A stretch of 64,000 nt of DNA from the NCBI GenBank assembly GCA_902595715.1, contig CACJRI010000005.1:1-64000 (forward strand), written 5' to 3'. Shown here piece by piece: positions 33,295-43,128 of the stretch. The notes beneath the pieces are model-generated. The model did not search any database, was not told the DNA's origin, and worked only from the letters and a program-made list of their open reading frames with translations. Positions within the stretch are counted from its first letter, which is position 1. Each line of letters starts with the position of its first letter. Source of the DNA: an uncultured SAR86 cluster bacterium (GTDB lineage: Bacteria > Pseudomonadota > Gammaproteobacteria > Magnimaribacterales > AG-339-G14). Position numbers and translations under genes: made by a program.

Positions 33295-34497
33295 ATGAAT
33301 TCATCCAAACCTGTTCTAATCCTTGGCAAAGGAATTACAGGAGAGTCATTTAGAGAATATTTTTCTAAAAAAAAACAACCATTCATTACTTACGATACGA
33401 GGGTAGGAAAGGATGATTTCAATTTAAAAAAAAATTTAAATTTTAATTTTATTGCCGAAGAAGAAATCGATTTTAACAACTTAAAATTTATAGCCTGCAG
33501 TCCAGGATTTGACTTAAATCACAACATAATCAAAACAGCAAAAGAAAAAAACATTGAAATTAAAAGTGATATAAATATTTTTTTAGAAGAAAACACATCA
33601 AAAAAAATATTAATTTCTGGGACCAATGGAAAATCAACAGTTTGTTCATGGTTAGAAAAATTATTTAATTACCAACATTTAGACACTCTTGCCATTGGAA
33701 ACATCGGAAGACCAGTTTTGGAATTTGTAGAGGAAAAAAAAGATTTTTTTGTTTTAGAGGTCTCAAGCTTTCATTTGGATATAGCACCATTACCCAAATT
33801 CAAATTGTCAGTTTTGTTAAATATTACACCTGATCATATTGATAGACATGGAAGTTTCAATGAATATGCAAAAATAAAAAAGAAGATAATTGACAGTAGT
33901 GAAATTTCAATTGTGAACGAAAGTCTCAAAGAATTTATTCCTCAAGCTGATTATTTATTTAGCAATAAAGGGTCTGTAAAAGATAAAAACTTTAATGCAA
34001 TCAAAGAAATTTGTTCCTGCTTAAATCTTAATTTTTTAGAAAAAGATATTTTGCATTGTTTTGCTCAGCTTCCTCACAGAATGGAACTTTTTCATCAGAT
34101 AGATGGAAATATAACTTTCATAGATGATTCTAAAGCAACTAATGTAGCTTCATCATTAGAAGGCCTAAAAAGTGTAGATGAATCCAAGTCATTGATAGTG
34201 ATTTGTGGAGGAAGATCAAAAGATCAGGATTTTAAAAGTTTCACTGATTATCTAAATAAACGTGCAAAGAAAATTTATTTTTTTGGCGAGAGTACGAAAA
34301 ATTTAAAAAAACTTCTTGATTCGTCAAAATCTCAAGAAGTTTCAAACCTTGAAGAGGCAGTTCATTCGGCATTAAAAATTATTGAAAGTGATACCGTTAT
34401 GATTCTTTCGCCTGCATGTTCTAGCTTAGATATGTTTGAAAGCTTTGAGGAAAGAGGAAAAAAATTTAAGGATTTAGTTTTGAATGCCAAAATTTAA
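33295..34497 (+). CDS. murD: UDP-MurNAc-L-Ala--D-Glu ligase
   Basis: ISGTNGKSTVCSWL; FIDDSKATN. Confidence 0.95.
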   Translation: MNSSKPVLILGKGITGESFREYFSKKKQPFITYDTRVGKDDFNLKKNLNFNFIAEEEIDFNNLKFIACSPGFDLNHNIIKTAKEKNIEIKSDINIFLEENTSKKILISGTNGKSTVCSWLEKLFNYQHLDTLAIGNIGRPVLEFVEEKKDFFVLEVSSFHLDIAPLPKFKLSVLLNITPDHIDRHGSFNEYAKIKKKIIDSSEISIVNESLKEFIPQADYLFSNKGSVKDKNFNAIKEICSCLNLNFLEKDILHCFAQLPHRMELFHQIDGNITFIDDSKATNVASSLEGLKSVDESKSLIVICGGRSKDQDFKSFTDYLNKRAKKIYFFGESTKNLKKLLDSSKSQEVSNLEEAVHSALKIIESDTVMILSPACSSLDMFESFEERGKKFKDLVLNAKI

Positions 34498-35650
34498 AAA
34501 TCAATCAACATTGCAAAGGATTTTTCTTGGTAAGCATGATCGCTCTCTTGGCTTTGCTGATATTGATATACCTATGCTGTTCATTTCAACTTTCTTATTA
34601 TTTTTTGGTATTGTCATGGTCACTTCCGTATCTCTCCCTCTCACTTCGGGGTCGCTCAATATGACTTTGAGTCATATTCAAAAAATTTTCATTGCGTTTG
34701 TTTTTGCATTATTTGCTTTCAGAATGCCAATGAGCTTTTGGCAAAAAAACTCAATTTATTTCTTATTGTTCTCTTTACTTTTATTGATATTGGTTTTTGT
34801 TCCTTTCATAGGAAAAGAAGTTAACGGCGCATTTAGATGGATTCGAGTTTTGGGATTTTCTTTTCAACCTTCTGAATTGATGAAGTTTTCGCTTATCATT
34901 TATATATCCTCATATTGCATTAGAAAATATGATGAATTTAGAGAAGAATGGTTAGGCTTTTTTAAACCAGTTTTTTTGATTTCGCTTTCCATCTTGCTTA
35001 TTTTGCTTGAGCCAGATTTAGGTTCATCGGCAGTGATATTTATCGTATCTTTTTCTATACTTTTTATTGCTGGAGCTCCATTAAAGCATCTTATATCAAT
35101 TTTTATAGTTGGATTATTTACATTTATTGGCTTGATATTTACAGCGAGCTATAGAATTAAAAGAATTATGGGCTATTTAGATCCTTGGAATAACGAATTT
35201 GCTGAGCAGTTAAGAGCTTCTTTAAGCGCAATAAGTAATGGTCAATGGTTTGGAGTAGGCATCGGAAATAGTCAAATGAAAGAGGGATTTTTATCGGATG
35301 CTCAAACCGACTTTATTTTTGCGATTATCACAGAAGAATTAGGCATTGTTTTTAGTTTAGTTTTAATTTTAGCTTTCTCATACTTAGTCTTTAGATGTTT
35401 TATGATAGGAAGATATGCTCGTCAAAATGATTATACATTTGGTTGTTTAGTGTCATATGGAACGGGAGTATTAATAGCTCTGCATGTTTTTATAAATATT
35501 GGCGTTTCAACAGGATTGCTACCTACAAAAGGTATTACGTTACCTTTAATAAGTTTTGGAGGTTCTAACTTGATGCTCATGTTTGTTTTGATTGCCTTAG
35601 TTCAGAAAATAAAGATTGAAGCAAACTTTTCAAATAAAGTTTCTGTCTAA
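34484..35650 (+). CDS. ftsW: SEDS glycosyltransferase FtsW
   Basis: GAFRWIRVLGFSFQPSELMKFSLIIY; GLLPTKGITLPLISFGGSNL. Confidence 0.96.
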   Translation: MPKFKNQSTLQRIFLGKHDRSLGFADIDIPMLFISTFLLFFGIVMVTSVSLPLTSGSLNMTLSHIQKIFIAFVFALFAFRMPMSFWQKNSIYFLLFSLLLLILVFVPFIGKEVNGAFRWIRVLGFSFQPSELMKFSLIIYISSYCIRKYDEFREEWLGFFKPVFLISLSILLILLEPDLGSSAVIFIVSFSILFIAGAPLKHLISIFIVGLFTFIGLIFTASYRIKRIMGYLDPWNNEFAEQLRASLSAISNGQWFGVGIGNSQMKEGFLSDAQTDFIFAIITEELGIVFSLVLILAFSYLVFRCFMIGRYARQNDYTFGCLVSYGTGVLIALHVFINIGVSTGLLPTKGITLPLISFGGSNLMLMFVLIALVQKIKIEANFSNKVSV

Positions 35651-35656
35651 AAGAAT

Positions 35657-36754
35657 ATGTCAGATAAAAATAAAAAAATTATTATCTGTGCAGGGGGAAC
35701 AGGGGGACATGTATTTCCTGCAAAAAAATTAAGCGAAATGCTTCTAAAAGAGGCTGTTGAAATAAGTTGGATTGGCTCCTCTAGAGGACCAGAAGAACAA
35801 ATATGCAAAGATTTAGGTATAAAATTTTATCGGTATCCATTAAGTGGCTTTAGAGGCAAATCTTTATTTTTTAAAATCTTAAGCCTTATTTTTTTGATTT
35901 TCTCATTCTTGAGATTTTTCCTAGAATTTCAAATCTGGAATATTTTTTCCAAAAGAAATATCCTGGTTTGTTTTGGAGGGTATGTCTCTTTAGTAGGTTT
36001 GGCACACTTTTCTGGACCAATATATATTCAAGAACAAAATTCTATACCTGGTTCTTCAAATAGACTTTTAGCTAGGTATAAAAAAATAGATAAGATTTTT
36101 TGCGGTTTTCCAAAAACTCAAAATTTTTTTGATGAAAAAAAAGCAATATTCTCTGGTAATTTAATAAATCTTGATGCACGAAAAGTTGAGAAAAAGAAAT
36201 CCTGCTCTGGTGAGTTAGATATCAAGATTATGGGTGGAAGTCTTGGCGCTAGATTGATTAACAAAACTGCACCCAAAGTTTTCAGCCAGTTATTACAAGA
36301 TTTTCCTGATTTTAAATTTATTTTGTCGCATCAATGCGGCAAAGGAAACCTAGAAGAAACAAAATCGTATTACGATTCTTGTAAAAAAAATTTTGATTTA
36401 AAGCTCTTTGAATTTGTAGAAAGTATGGAAAGCTTTTATTCGAATGCGGATCTAATAATTTCAAGAGCAGGAGCTTTATCCGTATCTGAAATTTGTGAAA
36501 CTCAAAATATTGCAATTTTCATTCCTTTGAAAAATTCAATTGATAATCATCAACATGAAAATGCTAAATTCCTGACAGAGAAAAACTCCGCATTTATTTG
36601 TGAAGAGGATCTTTTAGAAGAAAACTTAAAAAAAATATTATTTGAAATAGTTAAAAATCCTGAGATTCTTGAAAAGATGAAAAAAAACATATCTAGGATT
36701 TCTTTAACTGATAAAAAAAATATGATTATCAAAAAAATTCTTTCAAATGAATGA
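35657..36754 (+). CDS. murG: Lipid II synthase MurG
   Basis: IICAGGTGGHVFPA; GGSLGARLIN; SRAGALSVSEI. Confidence 0.96.
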   Translation: MSDKNKKIIICAGGTGGHVFPAKKLSEMLLKEAVEISWIGSSRGPEEQICKDLGIKFYRYPLSGFRGKSLFFKILSLIFLIFSFLRFFLEFQIWNIFSKRNILVCFGGYVSLVGLAHFSGPIYIQEQNSIPGSSNRLLARYKKIDKIFCGFPKTQNFFDEKKAIFSGNLINLDARKVEKKKSCSGELDIKIMGGSLGARLINKTAPKVFSQLLQDFPDFKFILSHQCGKGNLEETKSYYDSCKKNFDLKLFEFVESMESFYSNADLIISRAGALSVSEICETQNIAIFIPLKNSIDNHQHENAKFLTEKNSAFICEEDLLEENLKKILFEIVKNPEILEKMKKNISRISLTDKKNMIIKKILSNE

Positions 36755-38117
36755 CATAAAAAAAATACATTTAATTGGAATAGGTGGTGCCGGAATGAGT
36801 GGTATTGCTGAAATACTAATCAATTTAGATTATGAAATTTCTGGTTCAGATTTAGTTGATACTCCAATAACGCAGAGACTTGAGTCTCTTGGAGCTGAGA
36901 TTTTTTATGCCCATGATGGCGCAAATGTAGCAGAAAAGGATTTGGTTGTTATTTCATCGGCTATTTCACATGAAAATTTGGAAGTATTTGAAGCTGAAAA
37001 ATTAAAAATTCCAGTTATCAAAAGAGCTGAAATGCTGGCAAATTTAATGATGCTTAAAGAAAGTGTTGCAATAGCTGGCAGTCATGGCAAAACCACAATA
37101 ACTTGTATTCTTGCTCATATTTTTAGCAGTAATGAGCTTGATCCTACATACATCATTGGTGGGAAGGTAGAATCTTTTGCATCAAATGCAAAGCTTGGCA
37201 AAGGCAAACATATTTTTACCGAAGCTGATGAAAGTGATGGCTCATTTTTGTTATTAAGACCCCATAAAGCAGTAATTGCGAATATAGATAACGATCATTT
37301 GGAGGCTTATGACGACAGTCTTGAAAAATTGAAAAATTCCTTTAAAGACTTTTGTCTGAAAACTCCCTTTCAGGGTCGAATATTTGCCAATGGTGATTCT
37401 CCTGAAGTAGTAGAAGTCATTGAAAACCTTCCTCGTAACGTATCTTTATTTGGTTTTTCTGCAAACAATGATTTTCAAATATTAAATTTCATGCAAGACA
37501 AAGATGGTTCTAGTTTTGTTTTATTTGATAAAGAAAAAAACAATAGAATGAGCTTTAAAACAAATATGCTGGGAAAGCATAATATTTTAAACGCAACAGC
37601 AGCTATCACTGTAGCTCTCGATGAAGGAATATCTTACGAAGGAATAAAGCAGGCTTTAGAAAAGTTCATTGTCATTGAAAGAAGGTTTCAACTTATATCA
37701 GAAAAAGTCTTTGAAAAAGACATAATTCTTATCGATGATTATGGACATCATCCAGAAGAGCTAAGCGTTTCAATAAATACAGTCAAAGAAGTTTGGCCCA
37801 ACAGAAAACTATTGTTAGTTTTTCAGCCCCACAGGTATTCACGTACAAAAGCTTTGTTTGATGATTTTGTAAGGCTTTTGTCTTCTTGCGAAAACTTGAT
37901 ACTTTTGGAGATCTATCCAGCAAGTGAAAAACCGATTCCAAACTATGAAAGTGATGACCTTATTAGAGAGATACATAAGTTAAATCCATCGGCAAAATTG
38001 GTAAGAGGCATAGAGGAGGCATATGATGCAATGAAAGAAATTGCTGAGGATAATTTCATTTTTCTAACGCAAGGGGCTGGAAATACTTCGTTGCTAGCAA
38101 AAAAATTTAAAAATTAA
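36747..38117 (+). CDS. murC: UDP-MurNAc--L-alanine ligase
   Basis: IHLIGIGGAGMSGIAEIL; GSHGKTTITCILAH. Confidence 0.97.
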   Translation: MNDIKKIHLIGIGGAGMSGIAEILINLDYEISGSDLVDTPITQRLESLGAEIFYAHDGANVAEKDLVVISSAISHENLEVFEAEKLKIPVIKRAEMLANLMMLKESVAIAGSHGKTTITCILAHIFSSNELDPTYIIGGKVESFASNAKLGKGKHIFTEADESDGSFLLLRPHKAVIANIDNDHLEAYDDSLEKLKNSFKDFCLKTPFQGRIFANGDSPEVVEVIENLPRNVSLFGFSANNDFQILNFMQDKDGSSFVLFDKEKNNRMSFKTNMLGKHNILNATAAITVALDEGISYEGIKQALEKFIVIERRFQLISEKVFEKDIILIDDYGHHPEELSVSINTVKEVWPNRKLLLVFQPHRYSRTKALFDDFVRLLSSCENLILLEIYPASEKPIPNYESDDLIREIHKLNPSAKLVRGIEEAYDAMKEIAEDNFIFLTQGAGNTSLLAKKFKN

Positions 38118-39034
38118 TGAATATAGAAAATTTAAGTATTGGTATTGTCTGTGGAGGTTTTTCAAATGAAAGAGAAATTTCTTTGAAAGGAGCTCAGTCA
38201 ATTCATCAAACCTTGATTGCGAAAAACATAAATTCCAGACTCATTGATATCAGAGATAAAAACGAAATGCATGACAAAAAAATGTATGACGGTATTGATT
38301 TTGCTCTTGTAATGATTCATGGAAAAGGCGGAGAAGACGGAGAAGTGCAAGAGTTTTTATCTTCATTGAATATTAAGTTTTCAGGAAGTGACATTTTAGG
38401 TCTGAAAAATTCTTATGATAAAGTTATGACAAAACAAATTTGGCGTGAAAACAAAATAAATACCCCTCAATATGTGTCTGACATTTTTGACTGGTTTGAT
38501 CTTCCTGACTTTTTAAAAAAAGCTCCAAAGCTGGTTATAAAACCTAGCAAGGAAGGTTCAAGTCTTGGAGTATCTATTATAAAAAATAATTTTGAAAATT
38601 TTTCAAAGGCCATTCAACATGTAAATAAGTATGAAGGCATCCCAATCATTGAAGAATTTATTCCTGGAAGAGAACTTACTATTTCAGTTTTAGGAGATTT
38701 AATCTGTGATCCAATAGAAATTGAAGCTCAAGAAGAGTTTTATAATTTTGAGGCAAAATACAATAGAACTGATACATCTTATAGCTTTCCTGTTTTTGCA
38801 GAAGACAAACTAGCTAAGCTTAAAAAGCTTTCAAAGAAAGCTTTTGACCTTTTAGGATGTGATAAATGGGGGAGAGTAGATTTAATTGAATATGAAGATA
38901 AATTTTACTTCATTGAGGTGAATACCGTTCCAGGAATGACAGAGACCAGTTTAGTACCTAAGTCAGCAGAAAAAGAAGGTTTAAATTTTTTTGAACTCAT
39001 AAAAAAAATAATAATAGATTCTATTGATAATTGA
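38117..39034 (+). CDS. ddl: D-alanine--D-alanine ligase
   Basis: GGFSNEREISLKGA; HGKGGEDGEVQEFL; FIEVNTVPGMTETS. Confidence 0.96.
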   Translation: MNIENLSIGIVCGGFSNEREISLKGAQSIHQTLIAKNINSRLIDIRDKNEMHDKKMYDGIDFALVMIHGKGGEDGEVQEFLSSLNIKFSGSDILGLKNSYDKVMTKQIWRENKINTPQYVSDIFDWFDLPDFLKKAPKLVIKPSKEGSSLGVSIIKNNFENFSKAIQHVNKYEGIPIIEEFIPGRELTISVLGDLICDPIEIEAQEEFYNFEAKYNRTDTSYSFPVFAEDKLAKLKKLSKKAFDLLGCDKWGRVDLIEYEDKFYFIEVNTVPGMTETSLVPKSAEKEGLNFFELIKKIIIDSIDN

Positions 39035-39106
39035 GTTCTTTTGACTTAGACTTCGCGTGTTTTCTTGAGTCTTACTATAAAAGATTCATACCCATAAGGA
39101 GGCAAA

Positions 39107-39904
39107 TTGAATCATTACGAAATAATTTATATTTTTAACCCTGACGAAAAAGAGTTGGGTAAATCTCTATTCGATAAAATATTAGAGACAACCAAATCCA
39201 TAAAAGGTCAGATACATAGATCTGAAGAAATTGGCTCAAGAAGATTGGCATACCCAATAAAAGATTACTATCGAGGCGAGTACTTTTTGATCAACTTGGA
39301 ATGTAATTCCTCTGAGCTAGCATCAATAACCGACCTTTTTAAATTCAATGAAAATATTTTAAGAACATCTGTTTTAAAGAAAAAACAAGCTGAAACTGGT
39401 AAATCGGCTCTTATGGAGCAAACCAAAGATTCTTTGTATGAAAAAGATTCAAAAGATGAAGGCCTTGTTAAAAAGGTTTCAAATGAAGCAAAAGAAGTTT
39501 TATCAAAAGCAGAAGAAGTAGTTGAGGACGCCATTGAAGAAGTCAAAGAAGCTGCTGAAAAAGTAGAAGAAGTAGTCGAAGATGTGGTTGAAGAAGTGGT
39601 TGAAAAAGCTGAAGAGATTGTTGAAGCTGCTGAAGAAGTAGTTGAGGACGCCATTGAAGAAGTCAAAGAAGCTGCTGAAAAAGTAGAAGAAGAAGTCGAA
39701 GATGTGGTTGAAGAAGTGGTTGAAAAAGCTGAAGAGATTGTTGAAGCTGCTGAAGAAGTAGTTGAGGACGCCATTGAAGAAGTCAAAGAAGCTGCTGAAA
39801 AAGTAGAAGAAGTAGTCGAAGAAGTAGTCGAAGAGGCCAAGGAAAAAGCAAAGGGAGTTTTTGCAAAAGTTAAGAACGTTTTTAAGGCAGATAAGAAAAA
39901 GTAA
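39107..39904 (+). CDS. rpsF: 30S ribosomal protein S6 with about 165-aa acidic repetitive C-terminal extension
   Basis: MNHYEIIYIFNPDE...GSRRLAYPIKDYYRGEYFLINLE; SD AAGGAGG and TTG start; precedes rpsR. Confidence 0.95.
   Translation: MNHYEIIYIFNPDEKELGKSLFDKILETTKSIKGQIHRSEEIGSRRLAYPIKDYYRGEYFLINLECNSSELASITDLFKFNENILRTSVLKKKQAETGKSALMEQTKDSLYEKDSKDEGLVKKVSNEAKEVLSKAEEVVEDAIEEVKEAAEKVEEVVEDVVEEVVEKAEEIVEAAEEVVEDAIEEVKEAAEKVEEEVEDVVEEVVEKAEEIVEAAEEVVEDAIEEVKEAAEKVEEVVEEVVEEAKEKAKGVFAKVKNVFKADKKK
39512..39830 (+). repeat. 120-bp in-frame tandem repeat, about 2.7 copies, within rpsF
   Basis: Units 39512-39631 and 39632-39751 differ at a single base (39573 t vs 39693 a); third copy partial from 39752. 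Confidence 0.97.
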
Positions 39905-39910
39905 AAAAAT

Positions 39911-40174
39911 ATGAGAAGACAAAAAGATAACAAAAGAAGAAATCAGAATCAGGATAACTTTCTAAAGCCTAAAAGAGCTTGTCAATTCACCGCAGCAGGC
40001 GTTGATGAAATTGACTATAAAGATGTTGAGCTTTTAAAAAAATTCATAACAGAAACAGGAAAGATTATTCCAGCACGTATGACCGGTACTAGTGCAAAGT
40101 ATCAACGTCAACTTACCAGAGCCATCAAGAGAGCAAGGCTTTTGGCATTATTACCTTTTACAGATAGTCATTAG
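39911..40174 (+). CDS. rpsR: 30S ribosomal protein S18
   Basis: [49 protein letters not shown]. Confidence 0.98.
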   Translation: MRRQKDNKRRNQNQDNFLKPKRACQFTAAGVDEIDYKDVELLKKFITETGKIIPARMTGTSAKYQRQLTRAIKRARLLALLPFTDSH

Positions 40175-40178
40175 AAAC

Positions 40179-40631
40179 ATGAAGTTAATTCTACAAGAAA
40201 GCATAACTGGATTAGGAAACCCAGGAGACTTGGTTCAAGTTAAATCTGGTTACGGTAGAAATTATCTTTTACCAACAGGTAAAGCTATTGTTGCTAATGA
40301 AGAAAATATGAAGGTTTACGAAGCCAAACAAGAAGAATTGAAACTTCAAGAAGAAAAAAGGCTAGAAAGAGCAAAAGAAATTTTCGATAAAATAAATGAA
40401 TTTTCTGTTTCCCAAAATGTTGCAATTTCTGAGGAAGGCACAATGTATGGCTCAGTCGGTACAAAAGAAATTTCAGAACTTTTAGAGGCAAATGATTTTC
40501 AAATTGAAAGAAGCGCAGTCAGACTCCCTGAGGGTTCGCTCAAAGAAATTGGAAATTATGTAATTGATATTGAATTGCACCCTGAAGTCATCGCTAAAGT
40601 TAATCTCGAACTTAAACCCGAAGAATCTTAA
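40179..40631 (+). CDS. rplI: 50S ribosomal protein L9
   Basis: MKLILQESITGLGNPGDLVQVKSGYGRNYLLPTGKA; start corrected to 40179. Confidence 0.97.
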   Translation: MKLILQESITGLGNPGDLVQVKSGYGRNYLLPTGKAIVANEENMKVYEAKQEELKLQEEKRLERAKEIFDKINEFSVSQNVAISEEGTMYGSVGTKEISELLEANDFQIERSAVRLPEGSLKEIGNYVIDIELHPEVIAKVNLELKPEES

Positions 40632-40679
40632 AATCTAATTGTCTTCATTCTTTAGTAGTGGGAGAATATCAGCCCTGCT

Positions 40680-42059
40680 ATGAGAAAAGAAAACGACTTA
40701 CCATCATCTATTGAAGCTGAAAAAGCTGTTCTTGGAAGCATAATATTAGAACCAACGCTCTGGGACTCATTATCCGTAGAAGTTGATGAAAGTGACTTTA
40801 TTGCCAATGAACATAAGTTAATTTTTCGGGGTATCAAAAAACTCATTGATCTTGGATCAGAGATTGACACAGTTACTTTAATTGAATCTCTTTCAAACGA
40901 TAGCGATCTTTCATCTCTTTCTAATTTTGATCGAGTGAGTTATGTAAAAAATTTGGTATCTGAAACACCGGGTACAGCTAACTTTATTAATTACACAAAC
41001 ATCATCAAACAATCTTCTTCGCTCAGAAAATTAATATCGACTGCGGCTGATATCTCTTCTTTGGCCAAGGAAGCAGATACTTTTGAAAGCGAAAGTGCTT
41101 TAAGTGAGGCTGAAGATAAATTAATAAAACTCAGAGATTCAATTCAAAGAAGCTCCGGACCAATCCTAGCTAAAGATTTAATAAAACCGGTTTACGATAA
41201 GATAGACGAGACCATTAGATCTGATGGAGATTTGGTAGGAATAAGCACGGGCTTTAGAGATTTGGATAAGATCACGATGGGCTTACAACAAGGAGATTTA
41301 TTCGTTATTGCAGGACGACCTAGCATGGGAAAAACTGCATTTGCACTTAGTATCGCAGGCCAATTAGTGAACGATGGCATACCATCTGTTCTCTTTAGTT
41401 TGGAAATGTCAGCAAGGTCCATTATGTATAGAATGATATCTCTGCTTGGAAAAATAGAATTAAAAAAATTATTCGAAGCAAAAAATCTCTCTGAAAATGA
41501 TTTTAATGAGATAGAGAATACTCTTTCTTTACTAAGCAGATCTAAATTTTTTATTGATGACACATCTTCGCTATCTCCTTCAGAAATTCTTTCTCGATCA
41601 AGAAAGCTCAAAAGGGAAAACCCAGATTTAGGTCTGATCATCATCGATTATATGCAACTAATGCGAGCTGATACTAAAAATGATAACCGTGTTTCAGAAA
41701 TGAGTGAGATTTCAAGATCTCTTAAAGCTCTGGCTAAAGAAATTGATGTCCCGGTAATTGCTTTATCACAATTAAATAGAGCGCCTGAAACTAGGACAGG
41801 AAAAAGACCTGTTCTTGCAGATTTAAAAGATTCTGGAGCGATTGAGCAAGATGCAGATATTGTAACTTTTGTTTTTCGTGCAGAAAAATACGAACAAGAT
41901 CTTGAAAATAAAGGGCTTGCAATAATTGATGTAGCTAAACACAGAAATGGCCCTACAGATACTGTGAAATTACATTTTTCTGATAAATATACAAAATTTC
42001 AGGACCTTGCTCTAGATGATCCAGCCTTAAGAAATCCAGATTTTTCAGAAGAAGATTGA
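40680..42059 (+). CDS. dnaB: Replicative DNA helicase
   Basis: VIAGRPSMGKTAFALSIA; KDSGAIEQDADIVTFVFR. Confidence 0.97.
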   Translation: MRKENDLPSSIEAEKAVLGSIILEPTLWDSLSVEVDESDFIANEHKLIFRGIKKLIDLGSEIDTVTLIESLSNDSDLSSLSNFDRVSYVKNLVSETPGTANFINYTNIIKQSSSLRKLISTAADISSLAKEADTFESESALSEAEDKLIKLRDSIQRSSGPILAKDLIKPVYDKIDETIRSDGDLVGISTGFRDLDKITMGLQQGDLFVIAGRPSMGKTAFALSIAGQLVNDGIPSVLFSLEMSARSIMYRMISLLGKIELKKLFEAKNLSENDFNEIENTLSLLSRSKFFIDDTSSLSPSEILSRSRKLKRENPDLGLIIIDYMQLMRADTKNDNRVSEMSEISRSLKALAKEIDVPVIALSQLNRAPETRTGKRPVLADLKDSGAIEQDADIVTFVFRAEKYEQDLENKGLAIIDVAKHRNGPTDTVKLHFSDKYTKFQDLALDDPALRNPDFSEED

Positions 42060-42060
42060 A

Positions 42061-43128
42061 TTGAATCGTCCGACTTTTGTAGAAATCGATCTGAAGGCTT
42101 TGGATTTTAATCTTAAAAGTCTTAAGAGTTCTGTACACTCTGCAAAATTTTTTCCGGTTGTTAAAGCTGATGCATATGGACACGGCATAGATAAAATTAC
42201 GGAACACATCCAAAACAAAGTTGATGGATTTTGTGTTGCAACGTCTGAAGAGGCCATAAATCTTCGTTCAAAATCAAAAAAACCTATTTTAGATTTGGAA
42301 GGGCCTTACGATTTAGCCGATATGAAGGCTCTTCTCAAAAACAATATAGAGTTTGTTATCCACTCCAGCAGGCAGCTTAATTTTTTAAAACAAATTAAGA
42401 AATTCAAAGAAAGTCATCCGATATGGCTTAAATTTGACTCAGGAATGAATAGACTCGGCTTTTCAATAGAAGATTCTTCAATAATTTTTGAGGAAGTTTC
42501 TAAAAAAACTAACCAAATAGTTTTGATGAGTCATTTTTATTCATTTAAAGGTAATGCAAAACAACTAAAGAAATTTAAGGATCTTGAGAAAAGATGCTCA
42601 TCTGATGAAATATCTGTAAAGAAAAGCCTATGCAATTCTGGCGGCATGATTAATTATCCTGCTTCGCAGAAAGATATTGTAAGACCTGGAATAAGCATGT
42701 TTGGCAGTAGATCAAACTTAAAAGATAAAAACATTAAGCTTGAATCTGTAATGACATTGAAATCAAAGTTCATATCTTTAAAAGTAATTAAAAAAGGAGA
42801 AAAGGTTGGTTACGAAGGGACTTGGCAGGCTAAAAAGCGAACTAAAATAGGTATTTTGCCAGTAGGGTATGGTGATGGGTATCCAATAAACTTGAGCAAT
42901 TGTGGGAAAGTATTGATTAAAGGAAAATTAGCGCCAGTAATTGGTAAAGTCTCAATGGACATGGTTGCAATTGATTTATCCAGTATAAGTAAAATTAGTT
43001 ATAAGGATGAAGTTATTTTATGGGGTAAAGGCCATGAAGTAGACACAGTGGCTAAATATGCTAATAATAGTTCTTACACATTAATGACTGGAATAACAAA
43101 TCGCGTAAAAAAGGTATACAAGTTATGA
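42061..43128 (+). CDS. alr: Alanine racemase
   Basis: FPVVKADAYGHG; GTWQAKKRTKIGILPVGYGDGYP. Confidence 0.95.
   Translation: MNRPTFVEIDLKALDFNLKSLKSSVHSAKFFPVVKADAYGHGIDKITEHIQNKVDGFCVATSEEAINLRSKSKKPILDLEGPYDLADMKALLKNNIEFVIHSSRQLNFLKQIKKFKESHPIWLKFDSGMNRLGFSIEDSSIIFEEVSKKTNQIVLMSHFYSFKGNAKQLKKFKDLEKRCSSDEISVKKSLCNSGGMINYPASQKDIVRPGISMFGSRSNLKDKNIKLESVMTLKSKFISLKVIKKGEKVGYEGTWQAKKRTKIGILPVGYGDGYPINLSNCGKVLIKGKLAPVIGKVSMDMVAIDLSSISKISYKDEVILWGKGHEVDTVAKYANNSSYTLMTGITNRVKKVYKL

Noticed and set aside
39040-39081. TTGACT...TATAAA as the rpsF promoter
   Set aside because: Spacing between elements is far from 17 bp; only an isolated -10-like element remains
39503-39922. Minus-strand Phe-rich ORF opposite rpsF
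   Set aside because: Same repeat-shadow artefact in another frame
39268-39933. Minus-strand Ser/Thr-rich ORF (221 aa) opposite rpsF
   Set aside because: Low-complexity mirror of the GAA/GTT-rich repeat in the S6 tail; no RBS or family signature
40092-40178. Upstream extension of the rplI ORF into rpsR
   Set aside because: L9 begins with MKLILQ at 40179
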